NCBI RefSeq assembly: GCF_004795895.1
Contig: NZ_CP039250.1
Span: 3,286,001 to 3,350,000, forward strand
Origin: Sphingopyxis sp. PAMC25046
Lineage (GTDB): Bacteria; Pseudomonadota; Alphaproteobacteria; Sphingomonadales; Sphingomonadaceae
Reading direction: 5' to 3'
Length of the DNA: 64,000 nucleotides
Shown: piece after piece, positions 25,108 to 33,715 of the stretch
Position numbering within the stretch: position 1 is the first letter of the stretch
Layout: every line of letters begins with the position of its first letter
Notes under the pieces: generated by a model
Told to the model about the DNA's origin: nothing
What the model saw: only the letters and a program-made list of their open reading frames with translations
Databases searched by the model: none
Translations under genes and position numbers: made by a program

Positions 25108-25466
25108 AAAAGCGGACGTCGCTGGCGGAGGACCGGACGGATTTGGCCGAAGACCGGACCGTTCTCGCTCACGAACGGAGTTTTGCCGGGTGGGTTCGCA
25201 CCGGGATGGCGGCCGTCGGGATCGGTCTCGGCTTCGGCGCGCTGTTTCGGACTGCAGCCCCGGATTGGCTTCCCAAGGCGATCGCCACCATCTTTCTGCT
25301 CGTCGCAATCTTCATCTTCGTGTCCGCCGAGTATCGCGCGCGAACATTGATCGACCGCCTGGAGCCGCACAAGGTCCGAAGCCTCAAGCCGATGCGAATT
25401 CGCACTCTTTCCGCCGCGCTGGTCGGCGCAACATCTGCTCTTTGCATCACCCTTTGGATCGCCTGA
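25104..25466 (+). CDS. DUF202 (YidH-type) membrane protein
   Basis: 120 residues: charged N-terminus SLAEDRTDLAEDRTVLAHER, then FAGWVRTGMAAVGIGLGFGA and further helices (AIATIFLLVAIFIFVSA, LSAALVGATSALCITLWIA). The ER-x-x-x-x-W-x-R-T motif defines DUF202. The N-terminal heptad AEDRTDLAEDRT is a short internal repeat. GTG start, translationally coupled to the DUF421 gene. Confidence 0.85.
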   Translation: MKKRTSLAEDRTDLAEDRTVLAHERSFAGWVRTGMAAVGIGLGFGALFRTAAPDWLPKAIATIFLLVAIFIFVSAEYRARTLIDRLEPHKVRSLKPMRIRTLSAALVGATSALCITLWIA

Positions 25467-25514
25467 TTCCGACAATTGATCGGATCGCTCGTCCACGCGC
25501 GCTACCGCAAATAG

Positions 25515-26555
25515 TCAATCGAGCGCCGCGCTCGTATCTGCCACGACCGCCCCGCGGCGCCCCATCGGACGGGGCGTGCCGGTCGTCGTATCCCGTGCCG
25601 TCTGGCGCTCCATCTCGGCATTGATGAGGCCGCCGAGGAGCACGGAATAGGCCGAAAGATACAACCACATCAGAAGCACGACGACGGCGCCCAGCGACCC
25701 GTAGGTCGCGTCATAGTCACCGAAGCGCGCAGCATAGAGGCCAAAGCCGCCTGTGGCTGCCAGCCACATGAGGGTGGCCAGGACCGACCCCAGACTCAGC
25801 CATTGCCAGCGCGCGTCGGCGCGATTGGGCGCGAACCGGTAAATGATCGCGAACATCAGGACGCATATCGCCGCCGCTATCGCCCAGCTGAAGACCCGCA
25901 ACGCGCTGGCCGCGAGCGGGCCCATCGCACGTATCCAAGTCTCGGCAGTACCGAGCATCGATGCCGCGAACAATCCGGAGACTCCAAGAAGGATCGCGCC
26001 GCCCGCCAGCGCGGCCGCGAGTAGCGACCAGCGGATATAGCTTCGCCGGTCTTCTTCCTCGTAGACGATATTAAGGGAGCTGATCATCGCGCCCGAGGCG
26101 CGAGAGGCACCATATAGCGAAACGGCCATGGCGACGACCAGAGCAAGGCCCTTTTTACCGGCGGCGGCTTGGGTGAGATCGGTCAACTGCTGATTGATGA
26201 GGCGCGCCGCGTCGACCGGAACAAGATCGAGAATCATGGTCATGTGCCGGGACACCGCGCTCGCATCGGCAATCAGGCCGTAAGCCATGATCACGGCCGC
26301 GAGGAGCGGTACGAAGGACAGGAAGGCGTAGAAGGCGACGCCCGCAGCGAGCAGGCTCAGATTATGCTCGCTGTTCTTTATCCACGCCCGCCGTGCGATC
26401 TCGCGATAGCTTCTCAACGAATAATCGGCAGGGTCAGCAGCATCCGCGCCGCGCTCGCGTTCAACCGGCGAAACCGCCGGCACTCCCATCTCCGTATGGA
26501 ACGGCAAGCTATCCGTGGGCGAGATTTGCCCGCTCATTCCGACGAGCTCTTGCAT
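25515..26555 (-). CDS. YihY/virulence factor BrkB family membrane protein
   Basis: 346 residues. A charged N-terminal region of about 60 residues precedes NLSLLAAGVAFYAFLSFVPL, the signature first helix of the family, followed by five more helices (LLAAALAGGAILLGVSGLFA, VFSWAIAAAICVLMFAIIY, LAATGGFGLYAARFGDYDAT, VVVLLMWLYLSAYSVLLGG). The INAEMERQ ending is typical. Long mislabelled RNase BN; the function remains unclear. It converges on the DUF202 gene. Confidence 0.9.
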   Translation of the reverse strand: MQELVGMSGQISPTDSLPFHTEMGVPAVSPVERERGADAADPADYSLRSYREIARRAWIKNSEHNLSLLAAGVAFYAFLSFVPLLAAVIMAYGLIADASAVSRHMTMILDLVPVDAARLINQQLTDLTQAAAGKKGLALVVAMAVSLYGASRASGAMISSLNIVYEEEDRRSYIRWSLLAAALAGGAILLGVSGLFAASMLGTAETWIRAMGPLAASALRVFSWAIAAAICVLMFAIIYRFAPNRADARWQWLSLGSVLATLMWLAATGGFGLYAARFGDYDATYGSLGAVVVLLMWLYLSAYSVLLGGLINAEMERQTARDTTTGTPRPMGRRGAVVADTSAALD

Positions 26556-26674
26556 TCAGACCACCCGCAGGTCCGAATTCGGTCGAGCAGACGCATTGCG
26601 GGCGTGGCGGCCCTTCGATGCGAGCAACGGTTCACAGCCGCCGCCTCATCGGGGGCCATGCCCCTGTGACGGCC

Positions 26675-26997
26675 CTAATCGCGATCGACGGCCGGTTCAT
26701 CATCGGCGCGGCGGCGTGGAGCCGTCTCGAGGCATTCCCGGTCGATGCCGGCAGCATATCCGCCCAGCGTTTCGTTATTGGTGAGAACGTCCCACGCGCG
26801 CGGATGATAATTGCTGCCGGGGTCCGGGAAGCCTCCAGCTGTAGCACTGCATGTTCGACCTTGCCTCACCGTTTGCCGACCATGAAGTTGTAGACCGAGC
26901 CCAGTTTTCCGCCCTCGCTGTTGCAGATGCCGGTATCCCCGAACTTGTTCGAGGCGATGAGACGATTGGCGCCGTCCGCTGCGATACCGGTTTGCAT
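26675..26997 (-). pseudogene. Decayed PRC-barrel domain gene
   Basis: From ATG 26997 the frame reads MQTGIAADGANRLIASNKFG, then GDTGICNSEGGKLGSVYNF and MVGKR before TGA. The intact protein at 30408 has HRLIASDKVEGTNVYNAENE and GSIRNVMIDKRSG at the same spacing. Reading through the stop gives GKVEHAVLQLE (intact: GQAEHAVLEFG). After a one-base deletion, the next frame gives GSNYHPRAWDVLTNN (intact: GSDHYPIPWDMLTYD). So one nonsense mutation and one frameshift are visible. The last frame closes at 26675. Confidence 0.75.
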
Positions 26998-27515
26998 GGA
27001 ACGAGATCCTGTGTCTTCCTTTTGCTCCTGCTACGCGCCGCAACGGATATTCTATCCATGACGATCGGGATTTGCGACGAACCGAGATCGGAGTTTCGAG
27101 CTGCGAAGTCCCGCCAGCCGTCGGCGCGACGCTACGGGCGTTCGCCCACCGCCGAATCCTCTTGCCGTGGCCCTCGCGTCGAATTGGCTTTCGAGCCATG
27201 ATGCGCTGCGTCGATGCCACGGCTGAGGACGGAAGGTCGCGGACCGGATCCATGTCTGCCTTGCACGCTTGGCTAGGCATCGTCTGTTACCGGCTCGTCA
27301 GGCTGCTGCCTCGCCAGGCCCGCCTCCCGACTGCTGCGTCATATCTTTCGGCCGCCCACGGTAAGCTGCCGCGGATGCCAGACGCGAGAAGAGTTTTATA
27401 TGCTGCGCGGCATATCGTGCCTACCGACCCGACGTGCCGGCCGCCGTGCAATGGAACCGCGGCGCAGACGACCCACCGCGCAGTTATCTCCAGCCAGGCA
27501 TGTTCGAAATTCAGG
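26998..27515. other. Intergenic stretch, no gene seen
   Basis: About 520 bases between the PRC-barrel relic and the promoter at 27516. Several open frames on both strands look like composition artefacts. The 119 bases between the YihY start at 26555 and the relic are likewise empty. Confidence 0.45.
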
Positions 27516-27540
27516 GGAACAACCGCGTCCGGGATCGGTT
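27516..27540 (+). promoter_or_regulatory. EcfG-like promoter for the gene at 27561
   Basis: GGAAC, 16 bases, GGTT, ending 21 bases before ATG 27561. Confidence 0.6.
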
Positions 27541-27560
27541 GGTCGGGAAAGGAGATGATC

Positions 27561-27785
27561 ATGATCGATGCCCACGTCCACCGAGAGGAAGGGGATATTC
27601 TCCCCGACGAGCCCACGCCGACCCAGGGCGGCGCTTCGGGCGGCGAGCTCGCACGTGATGTCGGAAAGCGGGATGAGCAAAAACGCGCAACCGGATCGAG
27701 ATCCGGCGTCACGCGCGCAACGAAAAGCGACGAGGTTCAACCGCAGCCGGCAACGCGCTCCGATCGGCGCGGATCAGGCGGCTGA
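27561..27785 (+). CDS. Small hydrophilic hypothetical protein
   Basis: 74 residues: MIDAHVHREEGDILPDEPTP, then TQGGASGGELARDVGKRDEQ and a basic, disordered C-terminus. The T-P-x-Q-G-G-x-S-G-G-x-L-A-R-D-V-G core is a pattern I associate with small unnamed sphingomonad proteins. No hydrophobic segment. AAAGGAG is placed correctly for ATG 27561; the ATG at 27555 abuts it too closely. It is convergent with the BCCT gene. Confidence 0.68.
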   Translation: MIDAHVHREEGDILPDEPTPTQGGASGGELARDVGKRDEQKRATGSRSGVTRATKSDEVQPQPATRSDRRGSGG

Positions 27786-27817
27786 GCTTCGGGTGGCCAG
27801 GCTAAATTGCCTGCGGC

Positions 27818-29800
27818 TCACGCGAGCCGACGGGCGTGTCTGAAGCGCGCATAGCGATTGAGAAGATCGTTGATCAACTGGCTCTCGTCGTAACCCGTGA
27901 CGTCGTGCGGCACGTCCCCATCGGAGGCGGTCGCGATCGCGCGATAATGCAGGCGTTCGCGTTCGCGGCCTTTGGGTAATTCAGCGAAAGCGAAGCTCGG
28001 CGAGCGATAGGCTCGCACCGCAACAGAGTAACGGAAACTGTCCAGTTCGCCGTGCGGGATGACGAGACTGAAGCGATCCTCTTCATGTAGCAGTTCGGGC
28101 GCATGGCCGCTTTCGATCATATGGCCAGCGACATTCTCCAGCGCCTTCCGGACCGATCGCGTCAGGAAATCTTCCATTTCACTCTTTGAATAAAAGTGGG
28201 TGATGCTGGTCAGGCGTTGCTGCCAGCTCAGCCGCGCCGGCTCCACAGCTACCCCGAGCGAATCCGACATGTCGATCGCGACGCCACTGCCCTCCATCTG
28301 CAAGGCGCGCAGGAGACCGTAGCAGATGAAGATCATGACAATGGTGAAAGGCAAGGCGCTGGCGATGGCGGCTGTCTGAAGCGCTTCGAGCCCACCGGCG
28401 ACCAGCAGTACAGCGGCAACGACCCCGGCGCAAATGGCCCAGAAAATCCTTTGCCAGACCGGTGAGTCCTCGGCATCGCCCGACGTTATCGTATCGATGA
28501 CCAGTGCTCCCGAATCCGCCGATGTGACGAAAAAGGTGATAACGAGCAGCGTCGCCAACCCCGATGCGACCATCGACAGGGGCAATTGCTCGAGCATCTC
28601 GAAGAGCGCCACCGGCATGTCGGTCGTCGCGGTTTCCGCGAGGTTGGCGACCCCGCCGAGGTCCATCTGAATCGCGGTGTTCCCGAACACGGTCATCCAC
28701 AGGAAGGTGAAGAGCGATGGAACGATCAGCACCCCGAGCACAAACTCCCGGATCGTCCGCCCGCGCGAGATGCGCGCGATGAACATCCCGACGAAGGGCG
28801 ACCAGCTGATCCACCAGCCCCAGTAAAAGAGCGTCCAGTCGCCGAACCAGGCGTTCGGCTCATAGGCGTACATGCGGAAGGTGCGCTGCACGAGCGAGCC
28901 GAGATAGGCTCCGACATTCTGGACATAGGCCTGCAGCAGGAAGACGGTCGAACTTGCGACGAGGACGAACAGGAGGAGCGAAATCGCAAGAAATATGTTC
29001 AGCTCGGACAAGCGCTTGATTCCGGCATCGAGTCCTGCTGCCGCCGACAGCGTTGCCATCGCCGTAATAGCCGCGATCAATATGATCTGGACGCCGGTTC
29101 CGACCGGCAGGCCGAACAGATGGTGAAAGCCGGCGTTGACCTGCAGCACGCCGAAGCCAAGCGAGGTCGCAACCCCGAACATCGTTCCCAGCACCGCGAA
29201 TATGTCGACGGCATGCCCGATCGGTCCATGAATGCGCCGCCCGATCAGCGGGAAGAGAGCGGACCGAATGGTGAGCGGCAGTCCGCGCCGGAAGGCGAAA
29301 TAGGCGAGCGCCAGTCCGACAATGATGTAGATCGCCCAGGCGTGAAGGCCCCAGTGAAAGAAGGTGAGGACCATCGCCTGCCGGGCCGCCTCAATGCTGC
29401 GGCCTTCTTCGACGGGCGGCGCCGCATAATGTTGCAGGGGCTCGGCGACACCGAAGAAGAGCAGCCCGATGCCCATTCCGGCGCTGAACAGCATCGCGAA
29501 CCATGAGAGATAGCTATATTCGGCCTCGCTATCGTCGGGCCCGAGCTTCACATCGCCGTAGCGGCTGAACATGAGGAACAGGACGAAGACGAGAAAGCCC
29601 GCGACCGCCACCACGTACAGCCACCCGAAGTCGACGATGATCGCGCTTTGCAGCGTATCGAACAATCGGCCTGCCGTCTCCGCGAAGAGCGCGCCGAAAA
29701 GGACGAAGGCGGCGATGAGGCCGGCGGAGATGAGGAATACCGGCGGGTTTACCCGCATGCTGCCGCGTAGCCTCGCCGGGCTGAGCTTCGGACCGTCCAT
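27818..29800 (-). CDS. BCCT family transporter (betaine/carnitine/choline)
   Basis: 660 residues with twelve predicted helices. The family signature WFGDWTLFYWGWWISWSPFV is present, followed by GMFIARISRGRTIREFVLG. Other motifs: FSAGMGIGLLFFGVAEPL, FHWGLHAWAIYIIVGLALAY and TSADSGALVIDTI. A C-terminal cytoplasmic domain of about 150 residues (DFLTRSVRKALENVAGHM onward) is long for the family and resembles the osmosensing or regulatory tails of BetP/BetT-type carriers. It imports compatible solutes under osmotic stress. Start ATG 29800 follows GAAGGGGA. A stress-type promoter lies just upstream. Confidence 0.92.
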   Translation of the reverse strand: MDGPKLSPARLRGSMRVNPPVFLISAGLIAAFVLFGALFAETAGRLFDTLQSAIIVDFGWLYVVAVAGFLVFVLFLMFSRYGDVKLGPDDSEAEYSYLSWFAMLFSAGMGIGLLFFGVAEPLQHYAAPPVEEGRSIEAARQAMVLTFFHWGLHAWAIYIIVGLALAYFAFRRGLPLTIRSALFPLIGRRIHGPIGHAVDIFAVLGTMFGVATSLGFGVLQVNAGFHHLFGLPVGTGVQIILIAAITAMATLSAAAGLDAGIKRLSELNIFLAISLLLFVLVASSTVFLLQAYVQNVGAYLGSLVQRTFRMYAYEPNAWFGDWTLFYWGWWISWSPFVGMFIARISRGRTIREFVLGVLIVPSLFTFLWMTVFGNTAIQMDLGGVANLAETATTDMPVALFEMLEQLPLSMVASGLATLLVITFFVTSADSGALVIDTITSGDAEDSPVWQRIFWAICAGVVAAVLLVAGGLEALQTAAIASALPFTIVMIFICYGLLRALQMEGSGVAIDMSDSLGVAVEPARLSWQQRLTSITHFYSKSEMEDFLTRSVRKALENVAGHMIESGHAPELLHEEDRFSLVIPHGELDSFRYSVAVRAYRSPSFAFAELPKGRERERLHYRAIATASDGDVPHDVTGYDESQLINDLLNRYARFRHARRLA

Positions 29801-29826
29801 ATAATTTCCCCTTCCGGCCCATGTCC

Positions 29827-29851
29827 AACGGCCGCCGAACCATGCGGTTGC
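29827..29851 (-). promoter_or_regulatory. GCAAC-type EcfG-like promoter for the BCCT transporter
   Basis: Minus strand: GCAAC, 16 bases, CGTT, ending 27 bases before ATG 29800. Confidence 0.55.
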
Positions 29852-29926
29852 GCGCAACCCCGGAAAGACGGCGCATAGCATGATGGCAAGCCTCCCCGCC
29901 CGGCCGCCTCCAACGGCGACCTGCCA

Positions 29927-29951
29927 GCATCTCTCGTGCCTTCCATGCGTT
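29927..29951 (+). promoter_or_regulatory. Weak stress-type promoter for the DUF2171 gene
   Basis: GCATC, 16 bases, CGTT, ending 34 bases before ATG 29985. Exact -10, two -35 mismatches from GGAAC. Confidence 0.3.
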
Positions 29952-29984
29952 CGTTCGACGGGGGCTCGAACAAGGAGAAGCGCA

Positions 29985-30248
29985 ATGGCGGATCTTAAGC
30001 AGGTCAGCGAACATATGGAAATCATCGGCGCCGACGGCGTTCACATCGGCACCGTCGACCGTGTGGAAGGCGACCGGATCAAAATGACAAAGGCCGACAG
30101 CGGCTCCCATGGCGATCATCATCATTTTATTTCGGGAGGCCTCGTCGCGAGCGTGGAAGGCAACCAGGTGCGCCTCTCTGCCGCGGGCGATGCCGCGGTG
30201 CTGCTCGAAGAGGAAGCAGGCGGCGAACCGATTACCGACAAACGGTAG
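29985..30248 (+). CDS. DUF2171 small protein
   Basis: 87 residues: MADLKQVSEHMEIIGADGVH, then IGTVDRVEGDRIKMTKADS and GDHHHFISGGLVASVEGNQV. The H-M-x-x-I-G-A-D-G-x-H-x-G-T-V-D core with the later D-x-x-H-H-F-I motif defines DUF2171, a small PRC-barrel-like beta domain. Function unknown. AAGGAG precedes ATG 29985. It is divergent from the BCCT gene and upstream of a PRC-barrel gene, forming a small stress-protein group. Confidence 0.85.
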   Translation: MADLKQVSEHMEIIGADGVHIGTVDRVEGDRIKMTKADSGSHGDHHHFISGGLVASVEGNQVRLSAAGDAAVLLEEEAGGEPITDKR

Positions 30249-30307
30249 GGCAATGCGCCAAATCGGCGTGAGCCGACGCCACTCCCCAAAGAAATATCGC
30301 AAAACGT

Positions 30308-30332
30308 GCAACGGCGACGCAACTCACCGGTT
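30308..30332 (+). promoter_or_regulatory. GCAAC-type EcfG-like promoter for the PRC-barrel gene
   Basis: GCAAC, 16 bases, GGTT, ending 75 bases before ATG 30408. Confidence 0.45.
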
Positions 30333-30407
30333 GGTCGGACAAGGGGGGAACGCACGCTGAGCCCCCACGCGGTCGTGCGTCATCACCGACCAACCAGGAG
30401 AAATTTC

Positions 30408-30782
30408 ATGGCCGACACCATCGCACGCGACGAAACCCATCGTCTCATCGCATCCGACAAGGTCGAAGGCACCAATGTCTACAATGCCGAAAACGAAAAG
30501 CTCGGCTCGATTCGCAATGTCATGATCGACAAAAGATCGGGACAGGCCGAGCATGCGGTGCTCGAGTTCGGCGGTCTTTTCGGTCTCGGCAGCGATCATT
30601 ATCCCATCCCGTGGGACATGCTGACGTACGACACCGACAAGAGCGGCTATATCGTGAACCTCACGAAAGAACAGGTCGAAGGGGCGCCGCACTATGCTGC
30701 CGGCAGCGCACCCGATTATGACGACGCCTATGGCCGCGGGGTCTACAGCCACTACGGCCTGACCTACCCCCTGGTCCGATAA
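30408..30782 (+). CDS. PRC-barrel domain protein
   Basis: 124 residues. The PRC-barrel fold runs from HRLIASDKVEGTNVYNAENE through KLGSIRNVMIDKRSGQAEHA to SDHYPIPWDMLTYDTDKSGY, ending with an acidic/tyrosine-rich tail. Family members act as small scaffold or stress proteins; relatives are abundant in sphingomonads. AGGAG precedes ATG 30408. Its stop overlaps the next ATG by one base (TAATG), coupling it to the tiny membrane gene. A degraded relative lies at 26675-26997. Confidence 0.87.
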   Translation: MADTIARDETHRLIASDKVEGTNVYNAENEKLGSIRNVMIDKRSGQAEHAVLEFGGLFGLGSDHYPIPWDMLTYDTDKSGYIVNLTKEQVEGAPHYAAGSAPDYDDAYGRGVYSHYGLTYPLVR

Positions 30783-30961
30783 TGGATCGCTGGAAGGCTG
30801 GCATCATCCATCAAGACATGGGTGAAACAAGCCCGCCTCATGCGGCGGACGATGCGCGCGGCGGAGAAATCATTCTCCGCACGCGCCGTCGCCGTCTTAT
30901 TTTCATAGGCGGCCTTGTTGCCTGGGGCTTGATCGCGATTCTCGCCCTCTTTGCGAGGTAA
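30782..30961 (+). CDS. 59-residue single-pass membrane protein
   Basis: Begins MDRWKAGIIHQDMGETSPPH. A basic LRTRRRRL segment is followed by one helix, IFIGGLVAWGLIAILALFA, ending in Arg. The positive-inside rule puts the N-terminus in the cytoplasm. It starts on the stop codon of the PRC-barrel gene (TAATG), which is its main support along with the clean helix. No named family recognised. Confidence 0.62.
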   Translation: MDRWKAGIIHQDMGETSPPHAADDARGGEIILRTRRRRLIFIGGLVAWGLIAILALFAR

Positions 30962-31037
30962 GCGTCGCTAACGAACTGAGCGCCCATATCTGCCGTCTCC
31001 TCCCCGCCTCACGCTAGCGCAATTCCGGCTATAATGT

Positions 31038-32582
31038 TCAGAGCGGCATCAGGATCGAACAACGCACACCGCGAGGATCGAATAGGATGTCTGCCTTTCC
31101 ACCCTGCGCACGAAGCGCACGCTCCAGCATCCGCGATCCGAACCCTCTTCGCGTCGGCGGCGCCACAGCGGGACCGCCGCTCTCGTTCCAGTCTATGCGC
31201 AGGGAGCCGCGGTCCCCTGTCGTATCGCTTTTCCAACATACATCCACGATGCCCGTGTCGTTCGAAAGCGCACCATATTTGACCGCATTGGTCGCGAGCT
31301 CATGGAGCGCCATTGCGGCAAGCAACGCTTTGGCGGCCCCCAATTCCATGTCGCTGCCCCCGATCGCTACGCGGCCGGGATGGGTATCCGAGAAGACACG
31401 CAAAGCGCGCGCCACCATTTCGCGTACAGAGACGGCGCCCCATTGTTTCTCGGTGAGGAGATCATGCGCCGACGAGAGAGCGGAGAGCCGTGCCTCGAAG
31501 GAGCGGCGTTCCTCGGCGGGCGCGGCCCGGAAAGTCTGCCCGGCGATCGCTTGAACCATCGCGAGCGTGTTTTTCACCCGGTGGCGCATTTCGGCAAGCG
31601 TGAGGGCGAGAGCTTTCTCCGCACGTTTGCGCTCGGCAATTTCGAAGTGAGCCGATTTGTGAAGTTGGGCATTGTCCATCGCGACCGCCGCCTGCGCCGC
31701 GACTGCCGCGACCAGATTCTCGATTTCGGCGTCGAAGATGCCGGCCTCGTCATGACCGAAGAAGAGGCCGCCATGGACTTTCCCCGAACGCGAGACGACA
31801 GGCACCGCGAGATAGCTCACGACCGGCAGATGACCTTCCGGCATGCCGGAATGCGGCGAATTTCTCCCGTAACGCGAGTCCGCGCGGATGTCGTCCGAGC
31901 GGATGATGGTCTCGCCGCGAAATGTCGGTTCGAAAAGGGCGGTATTGCGGGGCATGCCGAAGCGCTCGAAAGCAGAGCGCGGCGCGCCCGCGAGCGAGAA
32001 GAGCTGGTAGCTTTCGCCCGCGATATCCTCGACATTGTAAAAGAAGGCGCCGAAGCGCGCACCGCTTAATTCGACGCCGATTTGCGTGACGGCATCGACG
32101 ATGCGCTCGAGATCGAGGTCCTGCGACACGATGCGCGCCGCGCGGTTGAGGTGCGCGAGATGCTCCGCCTGCCGCGCGAGACGCGCCTCGACGGCCCTGC
32201 GTTCGCCGATATCGCGGGCGATTTTAGATGCCCCGATGATTGTCCCGTCGGCACGCCGCACCGGCGATACGGTAATCGACAGATGGATTGGCGAGCCGTC
32301 CTTGCGGCGCCGCACTGTCTCGAAAGGCTCGACGCGTTCGCCCGCGCGGATGCGTTCGATAATGCGACTCTCCTCGTCCCAGCGATCATCCGGGATGAGG
32401 GTTAGGATCGATCGGCCGACGATTTCGCCGGCATGATAGCCGAAAAGTCTTCGGGCAGCGGGGTTCCAGCTCGTGATGATGCCATCGAGATTCTTGGTGA
32501 TAATCGCATCGTCTGAGCCCTCGACGACGGCTGCGAGATAGGCCGCGACTTCGGCCGATGGCGGTACGTCCCGATTATTCAT
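31038..32582 (-). CDS. PAS-GAF HWE-family sensor histidine kinase
   Basis: 514 residues. PAS domain (about 15-125: IITKNLDGIITSWNPAARRL, FGYHAGEIVG), GAF domain (about 150-310: ARFGAFFYNVED, SYLAVPVVSRSG), then an HWE kinase core with MRHRVKNTLAMVQAIAGQTF (phospho-histidine), HELATNAVKYGALS (N-box) and RIDWNESGGPAV (the W-x-E signature). No transmembrane segment, so it is a cytoplasmic sensor. HWE kinases often feed PhyR, the switch of the alphaproteobacterial stress response; the partner here is unknown. GGGGAG precedes ATG 32582. Divergent receiver gene at 32721; stress-type promoter upstream. Confidence 0.9.
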   Translation of the reverse strand: MNNRDVPPSAEVAAYLAAVVEGSDDAIITKNLDGIITSWNPAARRLFGYHAGEIVGRSILTLIPDDRWDEESRIIERIRAGERVEPFETVRRRKDGSPIHLSITVSPVRRADGTIIGASKIARDIGERRAVEARLARQAEHLAHLNRAARIVSQDLDLERIVDAVTQIGVELSGARFGAFFYNVEDIAGESYQLFSLAGAPRSAFERFGMPRNTALFEPTFRGETIIRSDDIRADSRYGRNSPHSGMPEGHLPVVSYLAVPVVSRSGKVHGGLFFGHDEAGIFDAEIENLVAAVAAQAAVAMDNAQLHKSAHFEIAERKRAEKALALTLAEMRHRVKNTLAMVQAIAGQTFRAAPAEERRSFEARLSALSSAHDLLTEKQWGAVSVREMVARALRVFSDTHPGRVAIGGSDMELGAAKALLAAMALHELATNAVKYGALSNDTGIVDVCWKSDTTGDRGSLRIDWNESGGPAVAPPTRRGFGSRMLERALRAQGGKADILFDPRGVRCSILMPL

Positions 32583-32631
32583 GATTCTCCCCGATCGCGT
32601 CCCACGACGAAACGCCCCTCGCTTGCGATGA

Positions 32632-32656
32632 AACCGTCGAGGGCTTGATGCGTTCC
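32632..32656 (-). promoter_or_regulatory. EcfG-like promoter for the HWE kinase
   Basis: Minus strand: GGAAC, 16 bases, GGTT, ending 50 bases before ATG 32582. Confidence 0.6.
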
Positions 32657-32720
32657 CCCACCGCTGCCATGCGCCCTGCCCGAGTGCCGCGCATAAGCTC
32701 GAAGTTGCAGGGGACCAGGT

Positions 32721-33098
32721 TTGCCCGTCGAAAACAGGCTCGATTGTGAGATTCTCGTCGTGGAGGATGAGTGGCTCGTGCGACTCGACCTCGTCGAGGC
32801 GCTGGAAGAGGTTGGCGCGAGGGTAGCGGAGGCAGAAACCGCCGAAGATGCCCTCGACCTGATGGCAGGCGCGATGCCGCGGATTCTCGTCACCGATATC
32901 CGCCTTGCGGGTGTCATGGACGGCTGGGACCTCGCGGAGGCGTATCGCGGCCACTATCCCGAAGGCGGGGTGATCTATGCGTCGGCGAACGTGCCGATCG
33001 GCGCCCGTCAGGTGGCGGGAAGCGTCTTTTTTCCCAAACCGGTAGCGACGGCTGCGCTCATCGATGCCTGCCACGCGATCTGCTCGCCGAAGAAATAG
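32721..33098 (+). CDS. Single-domain response regulator
   Basis: 125 residues, a receiver domain without output. ILVVEDEWLVRLDLVEALEE forms the acidic pocket, PRILVTDIRLAGVMDGWDLA carries the phospho-acceptor Asp, and VFFPKPVATAALI has the conserved Lys. The EDEWLVR start is typical of receivers paired with HWE kinases. TTG 32721 is the likely start, following AGGGGACCAGG. The gene is divergent from the HWE kinase and probably its phosphate acceptor. Confidence 0.88.
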   Translation: MPVENRLDCEILVVEDEWLVRLDLVEALEEVGARVAEAETAEDALDLMAGAMPRILVTDIRLAGVMDGWDLAEAYRGHYPEGGVIYASANVPIGARQVAGSVFFPKPVATAALIDACHAICSPKK

Positions 33099-33128
33099 GC
33101 GTACCGAAGCCTGCCGCAGAGCAGCAGG

Positions 33129-33380
33129 TCAGCGTGCAGCGGTTACCGATGGCATTGCCGAAGGGCACGCGACCGGGTCGCGAGGCAGCAGCTTCCAAAG
33201 ATTATCGACCGATTTGGTCATGCGAACGAGGAGCCTTTCGCCCTCCCAAAGCTCGACTCCCTGACCGCGGCGCACGTTCAACGCCTGCTGAAAGGCCTGA
33301 TAATCGTCCGCGGCATTGAAGTCGACACGGCACGGCCGCTCCGCGCCTTCCTCTTGCAGCACGAGGTAAAATACACGCAT
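33129..33380 (-). CDS. Small hypothetical protein
   Basis: 83 residues: MRVFYLVLQEEGAERPCRVD, then FNAADDYQAFQQALNVRRGQ and GVELWEGERLLVRMTKS. It looks like a compact alpha/beta domain with a poorly ordered C-terminus. AAGGAG precedes ATG 33380 at good spacing. No known family recognised. It converges on the receiver gene. Confidence 0.6.
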   Translation of the reverse strand: MRVFYLVLQEEGAERPCRVDFNAADDYQAFQQALNVRRGQGVELWEGERLLVRMTKSVDNLWKLLPRDPVACPSAMPSVTAAR

Positions 33381-33715
33381 GACCGCTCCTTGTCGGGAGC
33401 AAGCGCTACCAGGCTCTCGGCATGTTGGATCGGCTGGCCGTATGCAACGGATCGACCGCGGATAATGCCGGAACCACGAAAAGCCGATCAGTGGGAACCG
33501 CAGCCTGCCCTCCTTCTAACATGAGGCGGCCAAGGACAGCAGAGAATTCGGCATGATCGAGATCAACCAGCCCGCGGCGGGTCGCCCTGAGCTAACGTTT
33601 GGGGCGCATCGGCGACCGGCGCGTCGCAAGACGACTGCCTCCCGGCGAGCCGGTACAAAGAAATGGCGTTGCCGGCCGCGACGGACGTTCGGGGAGAGGC
33701 GCATCGCCCCCGCCG
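33381..33715. other. Intergenic stretch, no gene seen
   Basis: 335 bases between the start at 33380 and the hemerythrin stop. Overlapping open frames on both strands lack ribosome sites or recognisable domains. Confidence 0.45.

Noticed and set aside
30241..30407. Possible GGAAC-based promoter near 30348 for the PRC-barrel gene
   Set aside because: GGAAC is present but the -10 (GCGGT at 17 bases) is poor; the GCAAC-N16-GGTT site at 30308 fits better.
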